Positions 34,271-45,624 of a stretch of DNA of 64,000 nucleotides are shown here, in pieces. Source of the DNA: Moniliella sp. 'wahieum' (taxonomy: Eukaryota > Basidiomycota > Moniliellomycetes > Moniliellales > Moniliellaceae). A program made the position numbers and the translations under genes. Where the stretch lies: the NCBI GenBank assembly GCA_003971905.1, contig RSEE01000051.1, positions 1 to 64,000 on the forward strand. The letters run 5' to 3'. Each line of letters begins with the position of its first letter. The first letter of the stretch is position 1. The notes beneath the pieces are model-generated. The model did no database searches. It saw nothing but the letters and a program-made list of their open reading frames with translations, and was not told where the DNA came from.

Positions 34271-35788
34271 GGCGGCAGACGGGCGGAGCGGAGCGCAGAC
34301 GATGTAGACGATGGCTGGGCAGACGCGCCGAGCGTTGTTCCAGCCGGGGCTAAGAGCAGGCCAAAAACACCCACTGGCGGTAGCGCCTGCTTCCGCCCGC
34401 CAATTCGCCGGGGGCCATCGCCTGCTGGGGTGTGAAATTTCATGACGCATTGACAGCCGCAGACAGAAAGAAGAGCATCACCGGTCACCGGTGACCAGCC
34501 TCCCCGAAACGATTCGCAGCACTTTTTCCAGCCCAACCTAGCCGGCTCGCTTGGTCCGTCGGGGTGCTGGGATCCAGCCCTCTCGAACTTCGTTCGCCGA
34601 AAGGGCGTAGTCGCGCTCAAAGAGTAAATGATCAATTGTCTTTACCCCCCGGCACTGTCGATGCTGTCCTGTCGCTCCCGCTGCCGGACCGGGATGACTT
34701 TCTGGCCCAAGCCCTGCTTCCCTCTCCGCCCCCCTATTATTGCCAACATAGTAGACGCACGTTCTCCCTTCCCGACCCTATCTTTCTGGCGCCACAAGCG
34801 GACAACGTCGACGATGATGTACACTCGTCGCGCCAATTGCGGCAACACCGCCACCAACAAAACCATGAGCAACCACAACCACAACCACAGCCACCCCCAC
34901 AGCAACAACACGAATCATCACCGCCCCTTCTTCCTACTTGCCCCAATGGCTCAAGTCGCGACTGTCGCAACGGAACCAGCGCCGCCGTCAATGAGGCTGG
35001 ACCGCCTCCAATCCTTTCACGCAAGGCCGGGCTCTCATGAGAGTCCTAACTCAACTTGTCATTGCGAAAGCGGTTCCTCTGCTGGAGAATGAAGAGCCAG
35101 CGAGGCCAAGACGACGGCACGATGTTGTATAATGTGGGCGGGTGCAGCTGACGCCCCTCCGCAGCTGGAAAGGAAGCCGTGTACAAATTCAATGAGAAAC
35201 CGGGCTGTGGTGCTTCTCTCAACTGGGCAATGCTTCTTCTTTTATCTTTTCTTTTCTTTCTTGTCTTCTTTTCTTCTTTTCTTGTCAAGGGGTAAGACCA
35301 CCACGAGACTGACAAGAGCACAGCACACTATGTATAATGTTGGAAATCGAGTCTCTCTACCCCTAAGCGCAATTCACCAAGAAGACACACCCCCGAGACA
35401 CTTTCCCCGAATCTTGCATTGACACATGTCGCGCTAGTAGCCCTGGTCTCCTTCTGCACCATGTAAAGCCGTACCCGTCGGGGCGCTGCATGGAAGAGCC
35501 ATGTCCTATCAAAGAATAGAGCAATCCGCACGGGATAGATATGCAGGATCAGTGGACTTTGAACCGTCGGAGCAGCTTTTGTTCGAGTCAACCAGCCTTG
35601 ACATCGCGACGTCACCAGGTTGCCGCTGGATCCTTGCTCCATTCACATCGGGCCCAAGTGGCCCCGATTTGGAGAGAGATCTGAGAAGACAGATGATGCA
35701 TGACGGTGCCATCCGGCCTAGGCCGGGGCCCTTTGGAATACGATGCAGGTCGAACCAAAACGGACGGATGTTGCGTCCTGCGCAGCTT
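34271..35788. other. Intergenic
   Basis: No gene supported. It holds an AACCAC repeat (about 34867-34895) and a polypyrimidine tract at about 35222-35288. Confidence 0.45.
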
Positions 35789-35962
35789 CTACACCCCAAG
35801 GGGGATGAGCACGACGGCCGACGGCTCGTTTAACCCAAGTAGTTCGTCGGGCTCATGAAAGCCCAAAATCGCCATCCGGTTCACACCGCTTTCAATGTAG
35901 CCCCGGGCGATCGCTCTGCCAATCCCGCGAGCTGCACCGGTCAGCAGCGCCGACTTGCCCAT
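35789..35962 (-). pseudogene. Short-chain dehydrogenase N-terminal fragment
   Basis: The minus strand from the ATG at 35962 reads MGKSALLTGAARGIGRAIAR followed by GYIESGVNRMAILG, then reaches TAG at 35789-35791 after 57 codons. TGAARGIG is the classic TGxxxGxG cofactor motif of SDR enzymes. No NNAG, catalytic YxxxK or other SDR blocks are visible in any frame downstream to about 35300, so the rest of the gene appears missing or decayed. It may be a relic of a lost gene or a misassembled junction. An active enzyme is unlikely. Confidence 0.6.
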
Positions 35963-36330
35963 CAGCCAACTTCATCCATGCACACTCTTGTGCCGCAGTG
36001 TAGGATTGGGGAAGGGGAAGGGGAGGGGGGTTAAGGGCAGCTGGATATTGTTGTGCAAGTGTCATGTAGTGGTTACCCTGGCATCCTACGAACGCATCCC
36101 TTTCGTCTGCCTAACCGTTCGTCTCTGGCCGCAGATACGACGACGTCGGGGGCGGAGACGCTGGCTGTCGTCTTACACGCTATCGACATTCAATATTCAG
36201 CTCTGATCCAACCTAATGGGGAGAAAAGGTCATGAGTAACCAACAGCAAGAGTCACTGATTGGGGTGTGCGAGAAGAACGGGGACAAAGACAAGAAGAAG
36301 TAGCGGGAAAAAGACGAGAATACACGCTAC
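35963..36330. other. Intergenic
   Basis: No gene seen between the SDR fragment and the end of the 14-3-3 gene. Confidence 0.5.
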
Positions 36331-37337
36331 TCAAGCGGCCTCGTCAGCTGTCGGCTCGGCGGCGGGCGCGGCGGCGGGCGCGGCGGCGGCGGACTCGGAA
36401 GCGGGCACAGCGGCGGCGGACTCGGCAGCCGGCTCGGCGGCGGGGCGGAGGACTCGGAAGCGGGCGCAGCGACGGCGGCGGACTCGGAAACGGGCGCAGC
36501 GGCGGCGGACTCGGCAGCCGGCTCGGCAGTCGGTTCCGGATTGGGCTCGGCCTCCTGCATGTCCGATGTCCAGAGCGCCAGGTTATCATGCAGCAGCTGC
36601 ATGATCAGTGTCGAGTCCCTGTAGGACTCTTCCGACAAGGTGTCCAGCTCGGCAGTCGCATCGTCAAACGCCAGCTTGGCCAGGTCGCAAGCGCGATCGG
36701 GCGAGTTGAGGATCTCATAGTAGAACACGGAGAAGTTGAGCGCCAGACGAGGCGGATGGGGTGGGAGGGAGCCAGCTCGGTGGCAGCCACGTCGGAAGCG
36801 GCCTTGTATGCCTCGAGAGACTTGTCCGTGCTCTCCTGCTGCGTGGAACTCATGGAAAACTCGGCAAGTAGCGGAAGTAGTCGCCCTTCATCTTGTAGTA
36901 GAACACCTTGCCCTCTCCCGTCGTAGCCGAGGGCAAGAGGTGCTTGTCGAGCACGGCGAGAATGCCATCGCAAATCTTGGCCAGCTCCGCCTCAATCTTC
37001 TCGCGGTAGGTCCTGGCGATGCCAAACTGGGCCGTGTTGCCCTCGCTCTCCTCCTTGTGTTCGATGAGGAGGAGACGATGCGCCAGGAAGCACGGCGGGC
37101 ACCAATCACGTTCTGTACGCGACCGAGAGCAGGTTGCGCTCCTCCACGGTCAGTTCCTGGCCAGCGGAAGGACGAGGTTGATGTGCTCAACCATCTCTGT
37201 GGCAAGCGGGTCAGGTTGGCAGGACGAGGCGAGGCGGGGCGCAGATACCGCAACAGAAACGGAACCACGCACCGTCGTACCGCTCAGCCTGCTCGGCAAG
37301 CTTGGCAAGGTAGACGTTGTCCTCAGGGGCGAGACAT
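36331..37337 (-). CDS. BMH1: 14-3-3 protein with extended Ala/Glu/Pro-rich tail
   Basis: 14-3-3 proteins are dimeric phosphoserine/threonine-binding adaptors. The start at 37337 gives MSRP and [17 protein letters not shown] after a one-base correction in a C run. An intron with donor GTGCGT near 37279 joins to [11 protein letters not shown]. Hallmarks are [54 protein letters not shown] and [18 protein letters not shown]. The last core helix reads [19 protein letters not shown]. After MQEAEP there is a tail of about 70 residues of repeated Ala/Glu/Pro/Ser (for example [11 protein letters not shown]), much longer than the usual acidic tail. It is encoded by a GC-rich minisatellite (36350-36545). 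The stop TGA is read at 36331-36333 in the best frame. A GGGGAT array lies immediately upstream of the start. Confidence 0.95.
36350..36545. repeat. Coding minisatellite in 14-3-3 tail
   Basis: Imperfect units of roughly 24-27 bp built from GGCGGCGGACTCGGAAGCGG and variants are repeated about six times inside the 14-3-3 coding region. Confidence 0.8.
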
Positions 37338-37355
37338 GGCAGGCAAAGGGGAGGA

Positions 37356-37478
37356 TGGTGGGGATGGGGATGGGGATGGGGATGGGGATGGGGATGGGGA
37401 TGGGGATGGGGATGGGGATGGGATGGGGATGGGGATGGGGATGGGGATGGGGATGGGGATGGGATGGGGATGGGATGA
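37356..37478. repeat. GGGGAT hexanucleotide array
   Basis: About 20 near-perfect copies of GGGGAT on the plus strand, with two copies shortened by one G. It begins about 19 bp upstream of the 14-3-3 start, so it would be transcribed as a CCCCAT-type 5' leader if the transcript starts beyond it. Confidence 0.95.
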
Positions 37479-38311
37479 GGAGGTTGACGTTGAGGAGGAG
37501 GTTGAGGATGAGGGCCAAGGCCACGGCCACGGCCAAGGCCCCTGAGGGGTGGTGCATTGAGCCAGGCTGGCGTGGATTGTCCGATCCCATCGGCGATGGA
37601 CGGTCAATGACCGGTGGATCGATGATCGATGATCGATAATCCAGCGTATCACGCTGACGCCCCGCACATCCACACTGCGCTCCTGCCCTTGCGCTCGCCT
37701 GAGTGTGTTGGGCCTGCGGCTGCGCCTGCCCCCCGCCCAGGGCCAGTGTGATGCGCAACCCTACTGCTACCTGGGTGCTCCAATAGCGAGCGCATGCTAG
37801 CTCCAACCACCGGAGGGCCGCGTGACGTGGGCCTGTCATGTGACCTCTCCCCCGTCGCGATGGACGGTGGAAGAGCACGCGAGAGCAGCAGCAGCCCCCC
37901 ACCGGCCGACTCGCCTCTTCTGGCGCTGGTGGCACGTGTCGAGCAGCGAGCGTGGTGCTCGATACGCCGACCAAGGAAGCCTTGGCGGACTGGATGTCCC
38001 TTAGAGGGTTGCTGGCGTGACATGCGACATCACATGCATCACAGGCGATGCCAAGGGCGTGGACTCGGCCGTTGAAATTTCACAATCCTCGTCGTGCCCT
38101 CCAGCATTGAAATTTCACCTCCTCAGCGAGGCCGTGGCACGGAGGCAGTCGTCGGGGACACTGGCTGGGTGCGGGACTGGATTTCTAATTGGGGGCCGGG
38201 GCGCTTGGGCCCAGCCCCGCTGGTCGGCGAGCTGCCACCACTACCACTACCACCGCTGCTGCGTGCGTGCTCGTAGGTGGTCTCGACGTGCTGGTGCTCC
38301 CGCTGCCCTCC
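37479..38311. promoter_or_regulatory. Shared upstream region of 14-3-3 and complex I subunit
   Basis: No gene seen. It contains ATCGATGATCGAT-type repeats near 37617-37640, GTCATGTGAC at 37835-37844, and two TTGAAATTTCAC words near 38074 and 38106. Confidence 0.4.
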
Positions 38312-38869
38312 ATGGCCTTCCCTCTGCGCTCCTCTGTCCGCCTCGCCGTGCGTCCCGCCTCGGCGGCCCTCCGCGCGCCCATCCCGGCCTGCGTCCGCTT
38401 CTCGTCCTCCGACAGCCACGGCCACCCGATCAACGAACCCCCCACGCTCCTGGGGCGTGCCCGAGGGCCAGAAGCGTCCGCGCGAGTCGTGGGAGATGCG
38501 TTTTACGCGTTCTGCGGTGGCTTTGCCATGTTTGCTCTCATCGGCTTCCTCCGCCCCGACACCTCGTGCGTTCGCATCCCTTCCCCCCTTCCTTCTTCCC
38601 CTCCCCCTGCCTGCTCACTGACAGGACAACTGACCCCTGACTCTGTCTCTGTCTGGTGCTGAATCGTTGGCTGGCGCTACAGGAAGGATGATGAGCACAA
38701 GGCCGAGGCGCTGAGGCGTCTTCAGAACAGCGACCTCAAGTGGTGGTACGAGCCTAGCCCTTACTCGGTTCTACTATGGCAGGCCGGAGTATTACCCCCT
38801 GGGGTGCCTGTACCCGAGAGGAAGAAGCCGGCGTTTTTGGTGGGTGAACCGGCCGCGGAGGAGCACTAA
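38312..38869 (+). CDS. Probable mitochondrial complex I ESSS/NDUFB11-type subunit
   Basis: The start ATG at 38312 opens a presequence-like MAFPLRSSVRLAVRPASAAL. The core INEPPTLLGVPEGQKRPRES (with a one-base change near 38450) and WEMRFYAFCGGFAMFALIG gives the NEP...E.WE plus single membrane segment layout of the ESSS accessory subunit of NADH:ubiquinone oxidoreductase. After FLRPDTS an intron of about 110 nt (from near 38568 to an acceptor near 38683) joins to KDDEHKAEALRRLQN. The last part reads PYTRFYYGRPEYYPLG after another single-base change, ending at TAA 38867-38869. The family assignment is from motif layout and is moderate. Confidence 0.6.
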
Positions 38870-40428
38870 CTTGGGCACGTACCTACCCATGCACTTTCCT
38901 CCTTCTCAGGATCCGCTCTGCCCCACCTCTGCAATCAATCTCCCTTGGCCACTCGGTCCTACATACAATCTTCTCCCCTCCACCCACAGTGGCGCCAAAA
39001 GGAGACCACAGTGCTAGGGCCCAAGGCTATAGAATGGAAGCTGGCGACCGCTTGGTTGCGAGGCGCCCGTAAACGTAAACACACCCAGCGCCGCTGCTCG
39101 GCGAGAAGGGCGTGTTACCACCCGGGGAAGAACGTCTGCCTGGCGCCACGGCGCCGTCCGCTTCCTCTCCAGGGCCCCCTCGGCAGGGGGAGAACTGTTG
39201 CTGCAGCGAGATGCCATGGCAGCCCGTTGCGAAGCACAGTGGGATGCGAGCGTTTGGGACCGGAATGGGTTCAGGTGCCGCGGGAGCTGTGGAGGGGGCA
39301 TCGCTCGGCTCCTCGGCTCAGGCTCTGGGTGGCCGCCCGCCTGGCTCGCCAAGCCAGTTGGGGCAGAAGCAGGCAAGGACAGGCTACTCGCGCGGAACCC
39401 CAATTCCGCCCGCCCGTGTCATTTATTGTCCTCGCCGGGACCGCATTGGCTAGTGACTAGGGACGCGTGACGCTGCTACGGGCCGAGCTCTCTGCTGGAC
39501 TCTCTGCGTGGCTAGCCTGCCTCGTCCTGACTAGCTGGACTGGATACGAAGCCTCGAGTGGGCAGTGGGGCCCGACGGGAAGATCGTCCGGACAGAGTTC
39601 TACGCATTGCGTATGGAAGACGGGTACAGATACCGCGGTGGGGTGTGATGCATGATGGCGCGGTGGAGTGCACGAATCCTTCCCGTCGGATTGGATGCTC
39701 CCAGTGCTGTCCCACCTGCCGCGTTGAACGTTGATGGGGCCCCTTGGCGAGCCGGATACGGCAACACACCATGTGTTCTGCTTTCGTCGCGGGGGGGGGG
39801 GGGGTGCACACAGATCCGTACTGGATGGGTCCAGGATCAGGATCAGGAGATCCACACCTACTCTTTGGTGCCCCCCAGCCCTGAGGGGCGCCATTGGGCT
39901 GGCCAAACGAAACGATCGCTCCTCTCCCCCACCCACCCAACCCCTGGCCCTACCGAGCGTGGGGTCCTCGTCCACCTCGTCCACTACGGAACTTTTGGAT
40001 CGTTGATTGGTTTCAGGTGGGGATTACATGTCCCATGTGCATATATGGGGCGGAGCCTGGTGCAAGCTAAGCAATGGGAATCGGCAAGGGAGGAGATGAT
40101 GAGGAAACGGAAGGATGCGTGGAGAAGATCGAGGGCATGGTAAGATCGAGGGCATGATAAGATCGAGGTCGGTCGGCTTGGATGCACTGCAAGCGCGTCA
40201 AATAACGTTTCGCAGAGGGAGAAGCCATCAGGTGCAAGGAGACGTGCTGGGCCAAGGCTAGGCGCCGAGGCGGAGGCGGGGCAGGGGGAGAGGCGGGAGA
40301 GGTTCGGGTACGGACAAGCAGTCTGCCCGGTCCGACGAGCCAGCGGGCAAGCCGAGCAGAAACCTCAACCCAGAGTGGTAGTAGCACTGTAGTGTAGTAT
40401 AGTATAGTGTAGTGGTCGTGGTCGTGGT
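38870..40428. other. Intergenic
   Basis: No gene is recognised. A 37-codon stretch with strongly coding-like composition lies at about 39536-39646 (plus), without an assignable start or continuation. A 14-base G run is at 39791-39804. Confidence 0.4.
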
Positions 40429-41903
40429 CTACTCGAAATGGTTGCCGTGTTGTGTTTTGAGGTGGCGGGCCAAGCTGTCTACCCGCGAGACGGCCAGGCC
40501 ACAGAGCGAACAGACAAACTTTTTCTCTGCGCCTACGGTGGGCAAGGGTACGGGCGAGGATGAGGAGGCGGAGCGCGAGCCCGATGGGGAACCTGGCGCA
40601 GGAGACGCAGAAGGACGAAGGCTGGGTCGCGGCGGGAAGAGAGAAGCCAAGCCGAGCGGACCGGCACCAATGTTGCCCCGGCCGCTTGGACTTCCAAAGC
40701 ATGTTTGCGCTTCACGTGCCGCGTCAGGGTCCATCCGACTTACGCTAATCTGACAAAAGTGACACGGAAATGAACCCTTGACTCGCATACGCGCTCCCTC
40801 CTCCTCCTCCTCCTCCTCCCGCCGCACGGTCGTCGTCCCAGCGGACCGACGGGCGCGCCGAAGAGCCATGCCCGATCGCCGGTTCGGCGGCGCGTACAGC
40901 CCACTCGCACTGGATCCTATCCCCACCGTCCAGCTGCCGGAGGGACGCGGTCGAACTAGGCGCAGTCGAAAGCAACGTCATTCGATCGGGCGAGCCTGCT
41001 TGGCCCTGGTCCAAAGTGCTAGGCCCACACAGGGAGCCTATCGCAGCAAGGGAGGTACCCATGTCCCCGAAATAGAGCGGTTGCGACCACCAGAAGCACA
41101 GAGCAGGCCCCCAGTTACGGCCGCCGCTCCTGCAGACGAACTGGACTCGGTCGCGGCCGCGGCCTGGACAGGAAGATGCGAAGGCGCCGACGTCCTCGCT
41201 GGCCCGGCCGTTTGAGTCGCAGCGCGAACGGCTTGCGCGGCCTGTTCCTGCACTTGGGCCAAGAGTTGGTCCGAGATGGGCGATCCTTGCGGCGGTGGGG
41301 GTTCGGGATCGCACGGCGCTTCGTCGAGGGCAGGCTGGACCTGGGCCTGGACCGAGGACGGTTCGGAGCTGGTGAGCAGGTTGGACGACGGCTCGGGTTG
41401 CACCCAGTCAGTCACTGCGTGCCGACGCAAATGGTCATCGGCCTGGGCGTAGTTGGCCAACAGGCGGACAGGCGGGGACGGGACAGGCCATCGAAGTGGT
41501 AGGTCCATTCCTTGGCCGAAAGGCCCAGGAGCGTCCCATCCAGCTGCCGGGCCGAGGCACGTGGGACCCGACTCAGTTTGGATGGCGTGTCGAGAAACGA
41601 AGGCTCGAACGCTTCGGCGTCCCCCAGAAGCACACCCGAGGGGCAGAACTGGCGGGGGCAAGCAAGGTTGTGTGTGTTGTGCTTGCTGTCTGAACTACAT
41701 TGGCAGCTGTGCCTCGGCCGCCGAGGGTTCGCACGACCCGGACAGGAAGATGTTGGGACAGAGGCTGCTTGGACAGATGGGAAACAGAGGCGGGCGTGGA
41801 GATGGGTCGAAGGCGGTCGGGAGCAAGGCGGGGCTCGTCTCGGTACATTGGACCTCCCCGCCATGGGGCTCGGCGGGGGAGGAGCAAGCGCAGTAAAGGG
41901 CAT
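40429..41903 (-). CDS. C2H2 zinc-finger protein, putative transcription factor
   Basis: From the ATG at 41903 there is a Pro/Ser-rich N-terminus, then a segment with LGLSAKEWTYHFDGLSRP, a Gln/Glu/Ala-rich region (AQVQEQAAQAVRAATQ) and an acidic patch (REEEEEEEGARM). Two C2H2 fingers are at the C-terminus. The first is CHFCQISVSRMD continuing, after a one-base change, as LTRHVKRKHAL; the second is CSLCGLAVSRVDSLARHLKTQH. Both have the C-x2-C-x12-H-x4-H spacing. The fingers are separated by a Pro/Ser linker. Two C-terminal fingers suggest DNA binding, but the target is unknown. Frame changes near 41500 and 41000 leave the middle of the protein uncertain. Confidence 0.7.
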
Positions 41904-43310
41904 GAGAAGGAGGCAGAATACGGGGTTGGCCGGGCCTGCTGAGATGCTCGATGCGGGCAGTGGGGGAGGCGAAGCGTCCAGACGGACGACAGGCTGGAGC
42001 GTGCGGGAGCAAGTGCTGCTGGCCAGCTGGGAGCAGAGCGGCGTGATGAGCAGGCATCACGCGCACCGCGTTCATTAATCATTCCGTCACGAGTGACACG
42101 GAGTGGTCACTAGTCACTGGGCTGCTACATCCGGCTGCGTCGGCCTGGCGGGTCAATTGAACCAGTCGCATTGCCAAACTTGGGGGCACATGGGCCGGCA
42201 GCTGCCGTGCAGAGCGCAGACAGGGGCACAGGAATGAATGATCGCAACGATCACGGCGTTGAATGCTGAATGACTCGATGGGTCGGTAGCTAGCAGCTGG
42301 CAGTGTGTTGGGTGCGCTCTTTGTGTGCAGCTCGGCATCACACGCCCGTGCTGGACGCTTCGACTAGTCAAGAGAGCCGCTTTGCTACGCACGAGTCAGC
42401 CGACTGCTCAGCTAGTCAGCTTGACGAGTGACGCTTCCAGCTGCGGGGCCTGAGCCGGAGTCGGAGGGGACAAGAAACAATCGGCGGCACATTTCGAGGT
42501 GAAGGCACGTTGAACGTTGAACGGTGAACTTGAACGTTGCCGGGGCCACGTACATTGATTGAGGTGGAGAGATGGCCGGTGGCGAGAGGCGAGAGGCGAG
42601 CGGCGCGGCGGCTATATACCAAGTTTGGGAAAGTTCGACTTGGGAATTTCATTCGGAGCATAATCCAATGGGTTCAGCTTGATTTGAACGTTAGCCGTCT
42701 TAAACCCCGTCGTACCGCGCGCGGGACAACCGGGATAAACCCGTCCGAAGCGGACAAGGGACAACGCAGCCCGCGGCCGCAGGCAACCGAACCAGCCGCT
42801 GATTCTGAAAAGAGCGCCTGGCACCGAGGGGCATCGCAATCCCATCCATCGGGTCGCTGCGAGTTGCGCTAGCTCGGTGGGAGCCGTCTCTGAGCCCCCT
42901 GGATGCCTGCGCGCCGTCGAGCAGCGGAGGGACGAGCACAAGAGGCAACGTGTAACAGGCACCAGTGGAGCAATAAAGATGCTCCCCATCTCAGCATTCC
43001 CCATCTGCAGATCCGACAGAGTCCAACACATCCAACCATGCCCCCAGCGCTGAGCGTTGAACATTTGACTTGCGTAGCCGCGCCGGCGTTCTTACTGGGG
43101 GGGGCACGTGACGCGTGCGGCTGAGCTGAGCTCAGCTGCCACGTAGCTGCGGCCCCGCGCCGCGCGTGTGCCTGCCCCCCCCGTCCCCACACCCGCCCCG
43201 TCGCATAGGTAATTCCGCCCCCTCGGCGTCGGCCGCTCGCTTGAAAAAAAATTCCTTGGCCCAGGGGCCGGCCGCCCACGTCGTCTGCTCCACCAACCGA
43301 CGCGCACACC
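41904..43310. other. Intergenic
   Basis: No gene seen. It holds GTTGAAC-type words at 42508-42540 and about 43045, a TATA-like CTATATACC near 42612, and GCACGTGAC at 43104-43112, about 200 bp upstream of eIF1A. Confidence 0.5.
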
Positions 43311-43760
43311 ATGCCCAAGGCCAAAGGAAAGGGTGGCAAGAACCGCCGCCGCGGGAAAGGCCAGAGCAACATGAAGCGTGAGCTCCTCTTCAAGGAGGAG
43401 GGCCAAGAGTACGCCCAGGTCAACAAGATTCTCGGCAACGGCCGCCTGGAGGTGCAGTGCTTTGACGGCGAGAAGCGTCTGGCGCTGATCCGGGGCAAGC
43501 TGCGCCGCCGTGTGCTCATTGTGCTGCAGGACATCCTCCTGGTCTCGCTGCGTGACTTCCAGGACTCCAAGTGCGATGTCCTGCAAAAGTACACGCCGGA
43601 CGAGGCGCGCGAACTGAAGAAGTACGGCCAGCTCCCCGAGACGGCCAAGATCAACGAGAACGAGGGCGAGGAAGTGGGCGGTGGCTCGGACATTGAGTTC
43701 GGCGAGGTGTCGGACGAAGATGAGGAGGAGGATGACGATGAGGACTTGGATGACCTTTAA
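43311..43760 (+). CDS. TIF11: Translation initiation factor eIF1A
   Basis: eIF1A binds the 40S A site and promotes scanning and start-codon recognition. The gene is one uninterrupted 149-codon frame starting [18 protein letters not shown], the basic N-terminal tail. The OB fold follows as [20 protein letters not shown] and [19 protein letters not shown]. The helical extension is [18 protein letters not shown], and the acidic C-terminal tail reads [18 protein letters not shown]. Length and layout match the family exactly. It is one of the few genes here with no frame disturbance. Confidence 0.98.
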   Translation: MPKAKGKGGKNRRRGKGQSNMKRELLFKEEGQEYAQVNKILGNGRLEVQCFDGEKRLALIRGKLRRRVLIVLQDILLVSLRDFQDSKCDVLQKYTPDEARELKKYGQLPETAKINENEGEEVGGGSDIEFGEVSDEDEEEDDDEDLDDL

Positions 43761-45624
43761 TATGGTCTCTCCTGCACTTGTGTCCTCCCCGCGCGCCACT
43801 TCCTCCCTCCCTTCCCCCACCCCCAAACCCCTCTGCTCCCGGGGAGGGGCATCTATCGTGGAGCCCAAGGACCGAGGCACGGTCTTTTCCCGGATCTGTT
43901 GTTGGAAGGAGTGGGCTCTCCTTTTCTCTCGCTTGCGCTTGGCGTGGACCGACGTGGGATTCATCTGTTTCACAGTAGGGCGCGCCGGCCTCTGGCCACG
44001 CATGATGCATGACCCCCCCCCCACTCCTCTCCCCTTTGTTTGTCCCGGCACCTTGTTCTCCCTTGTACATTTGCCTCTTCTCCCCAGGGGTCCTTGCCTT
44101 GGCTGCCCTCAGCATTGAAACCTTTTCAACCAGTTGCTTTGTGCATGTTAGTGAGTCGGGTACGCGTGGCCTGCAGAACGTGTGGTTAGTAGGGTGAAAG
44201 AAATTTACGTTGAGTGGGTCCGGCGAGGTGTGATGGCAGTGGGGTAACCGGCAACTGAACATTGAGGTGTCCCCTGGTACCCCTTGGTTGATGAGCCACC
44301 CAGGGTATAGCTACTGACTGCTAGTAGACTTGGGTGGGAATGCAGGTACGTATGCACCACCCTGCCCACACGGAACCTACCGCGCCATCAATACCCGCCA
44401 CATTCCCCTGCATGCCCACCCCACGCAGTCTCCGTAGATGGAAGGAAGATGGGTATACCATACCCAAGCATATCCTACACTGCCCCCTAACCAGTTCAGG
44501 GCTCACTTGCGGGTGGTTGTATCCTGAGCTGCAGGGGCACCACGCTTCACCCCCGTTTTTCCGCCCACCTCCGCCTCGCCAGCTTCGGGGACCCAGAGGC
44601 CATGCAACATCGTAGCATAGTAAGATCGAGCTGCAGCCTGTTGCTACCCCTCATTTTGCCCCCCCCCCCAGCTGCCCTTGCCTTCCCGTCGAGCAGAGCA
44701 ACTGCGCTAGGGCGAGTGTACCCCCACCACGGACAATCCAGGGGACAGTATTGATGGGGCTGTAAAGTTGGCCCTATATAGTCCTTTTTATTTCTAGGCC
44801 TTACGCGGGGTGCGCGTTATGAGTTGCGACCACAGTTGCAGGAGCACAGGCTTTTGTGCGAACACAAGGCACACGTGGGCAGGAGGTAGGAGCGGCCCAC
44901 TCAAGGTGTCCAAGTAGCTGGGGGCTACCGTCCAGCATGGCGGCAAGTAGGGTGGAGGGGTGGTGGTGATGCTGATGTGCCAAGGCGCCCAACCAATCCA
45001 CTGATCCAGCCGGGCGCAGGGCCTGCCCCGCCCCTCTCCCATCTGAGCGTGGGGAGAGGCCTGGGCTCCGGCACGGCAGCTGGGTTGGTGCGTGGGGCGA
45101 GCCTTGGGTATTGGCGTGCGTTGGCCGGCTGGGCAGGCACGAGACCTGCGTATGCACAACTGACAGCTGCTCGCAAGTTCGCAGACAGGGCCAGTGGCTG
45201 GCGCTGCGCGTGTGGCCGGCCAGCCGATGGGCGCGTGTTGGCACACTGCCTCCCCGCGGGGGCTGGACCCCCAGCCGCGGCCCCGCACGGCCACAGTGTC
45301 GCACCGCAGCGCACGCCGGCTCCTGCGCATCGCCTTGGAGATCTGACTGTGGGCTGGAGCCAGCGGAGCGACGGAAGCGGTGGGCATAGCGCCTGCCTGG
45401 GAGGCGTAGGCCCTGTCTGGCCCCAGTTCTGCTGGGTCGTGCGGCGGCCAGTAGGCCACTGTGCATCTTGTGCGCAGAAGCGCAGGCAGCAGACAGCCGC
45501 CGTGGGGGAGCTTTGGTTGGTTTCGGCCCTCTTCTCTCGCCGGGCATAATATACCTTTGCCCCCTCCCCCTCTCCCTCAATCTTCGCCACTCGCGCTTGC
45601 CCCCCCCGCCTTGCTGCCCACACC
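43761..45624. other. Intergenic
   Basis: No gene supported in 1.9 kb. TATA-like sequences occur at about 44774 (CTATATAG) and at about 45546 (ATAATATAC), the latter about 75 bp before the hydrolase start. Confidence 0.45.

Noticed and set aside
34564..35092. Overlapping plus-strand frames with His/Asn and Gln repeats
   Set aside because: The repeats come from an AACCAC microsatellite read in different frames; no domain.
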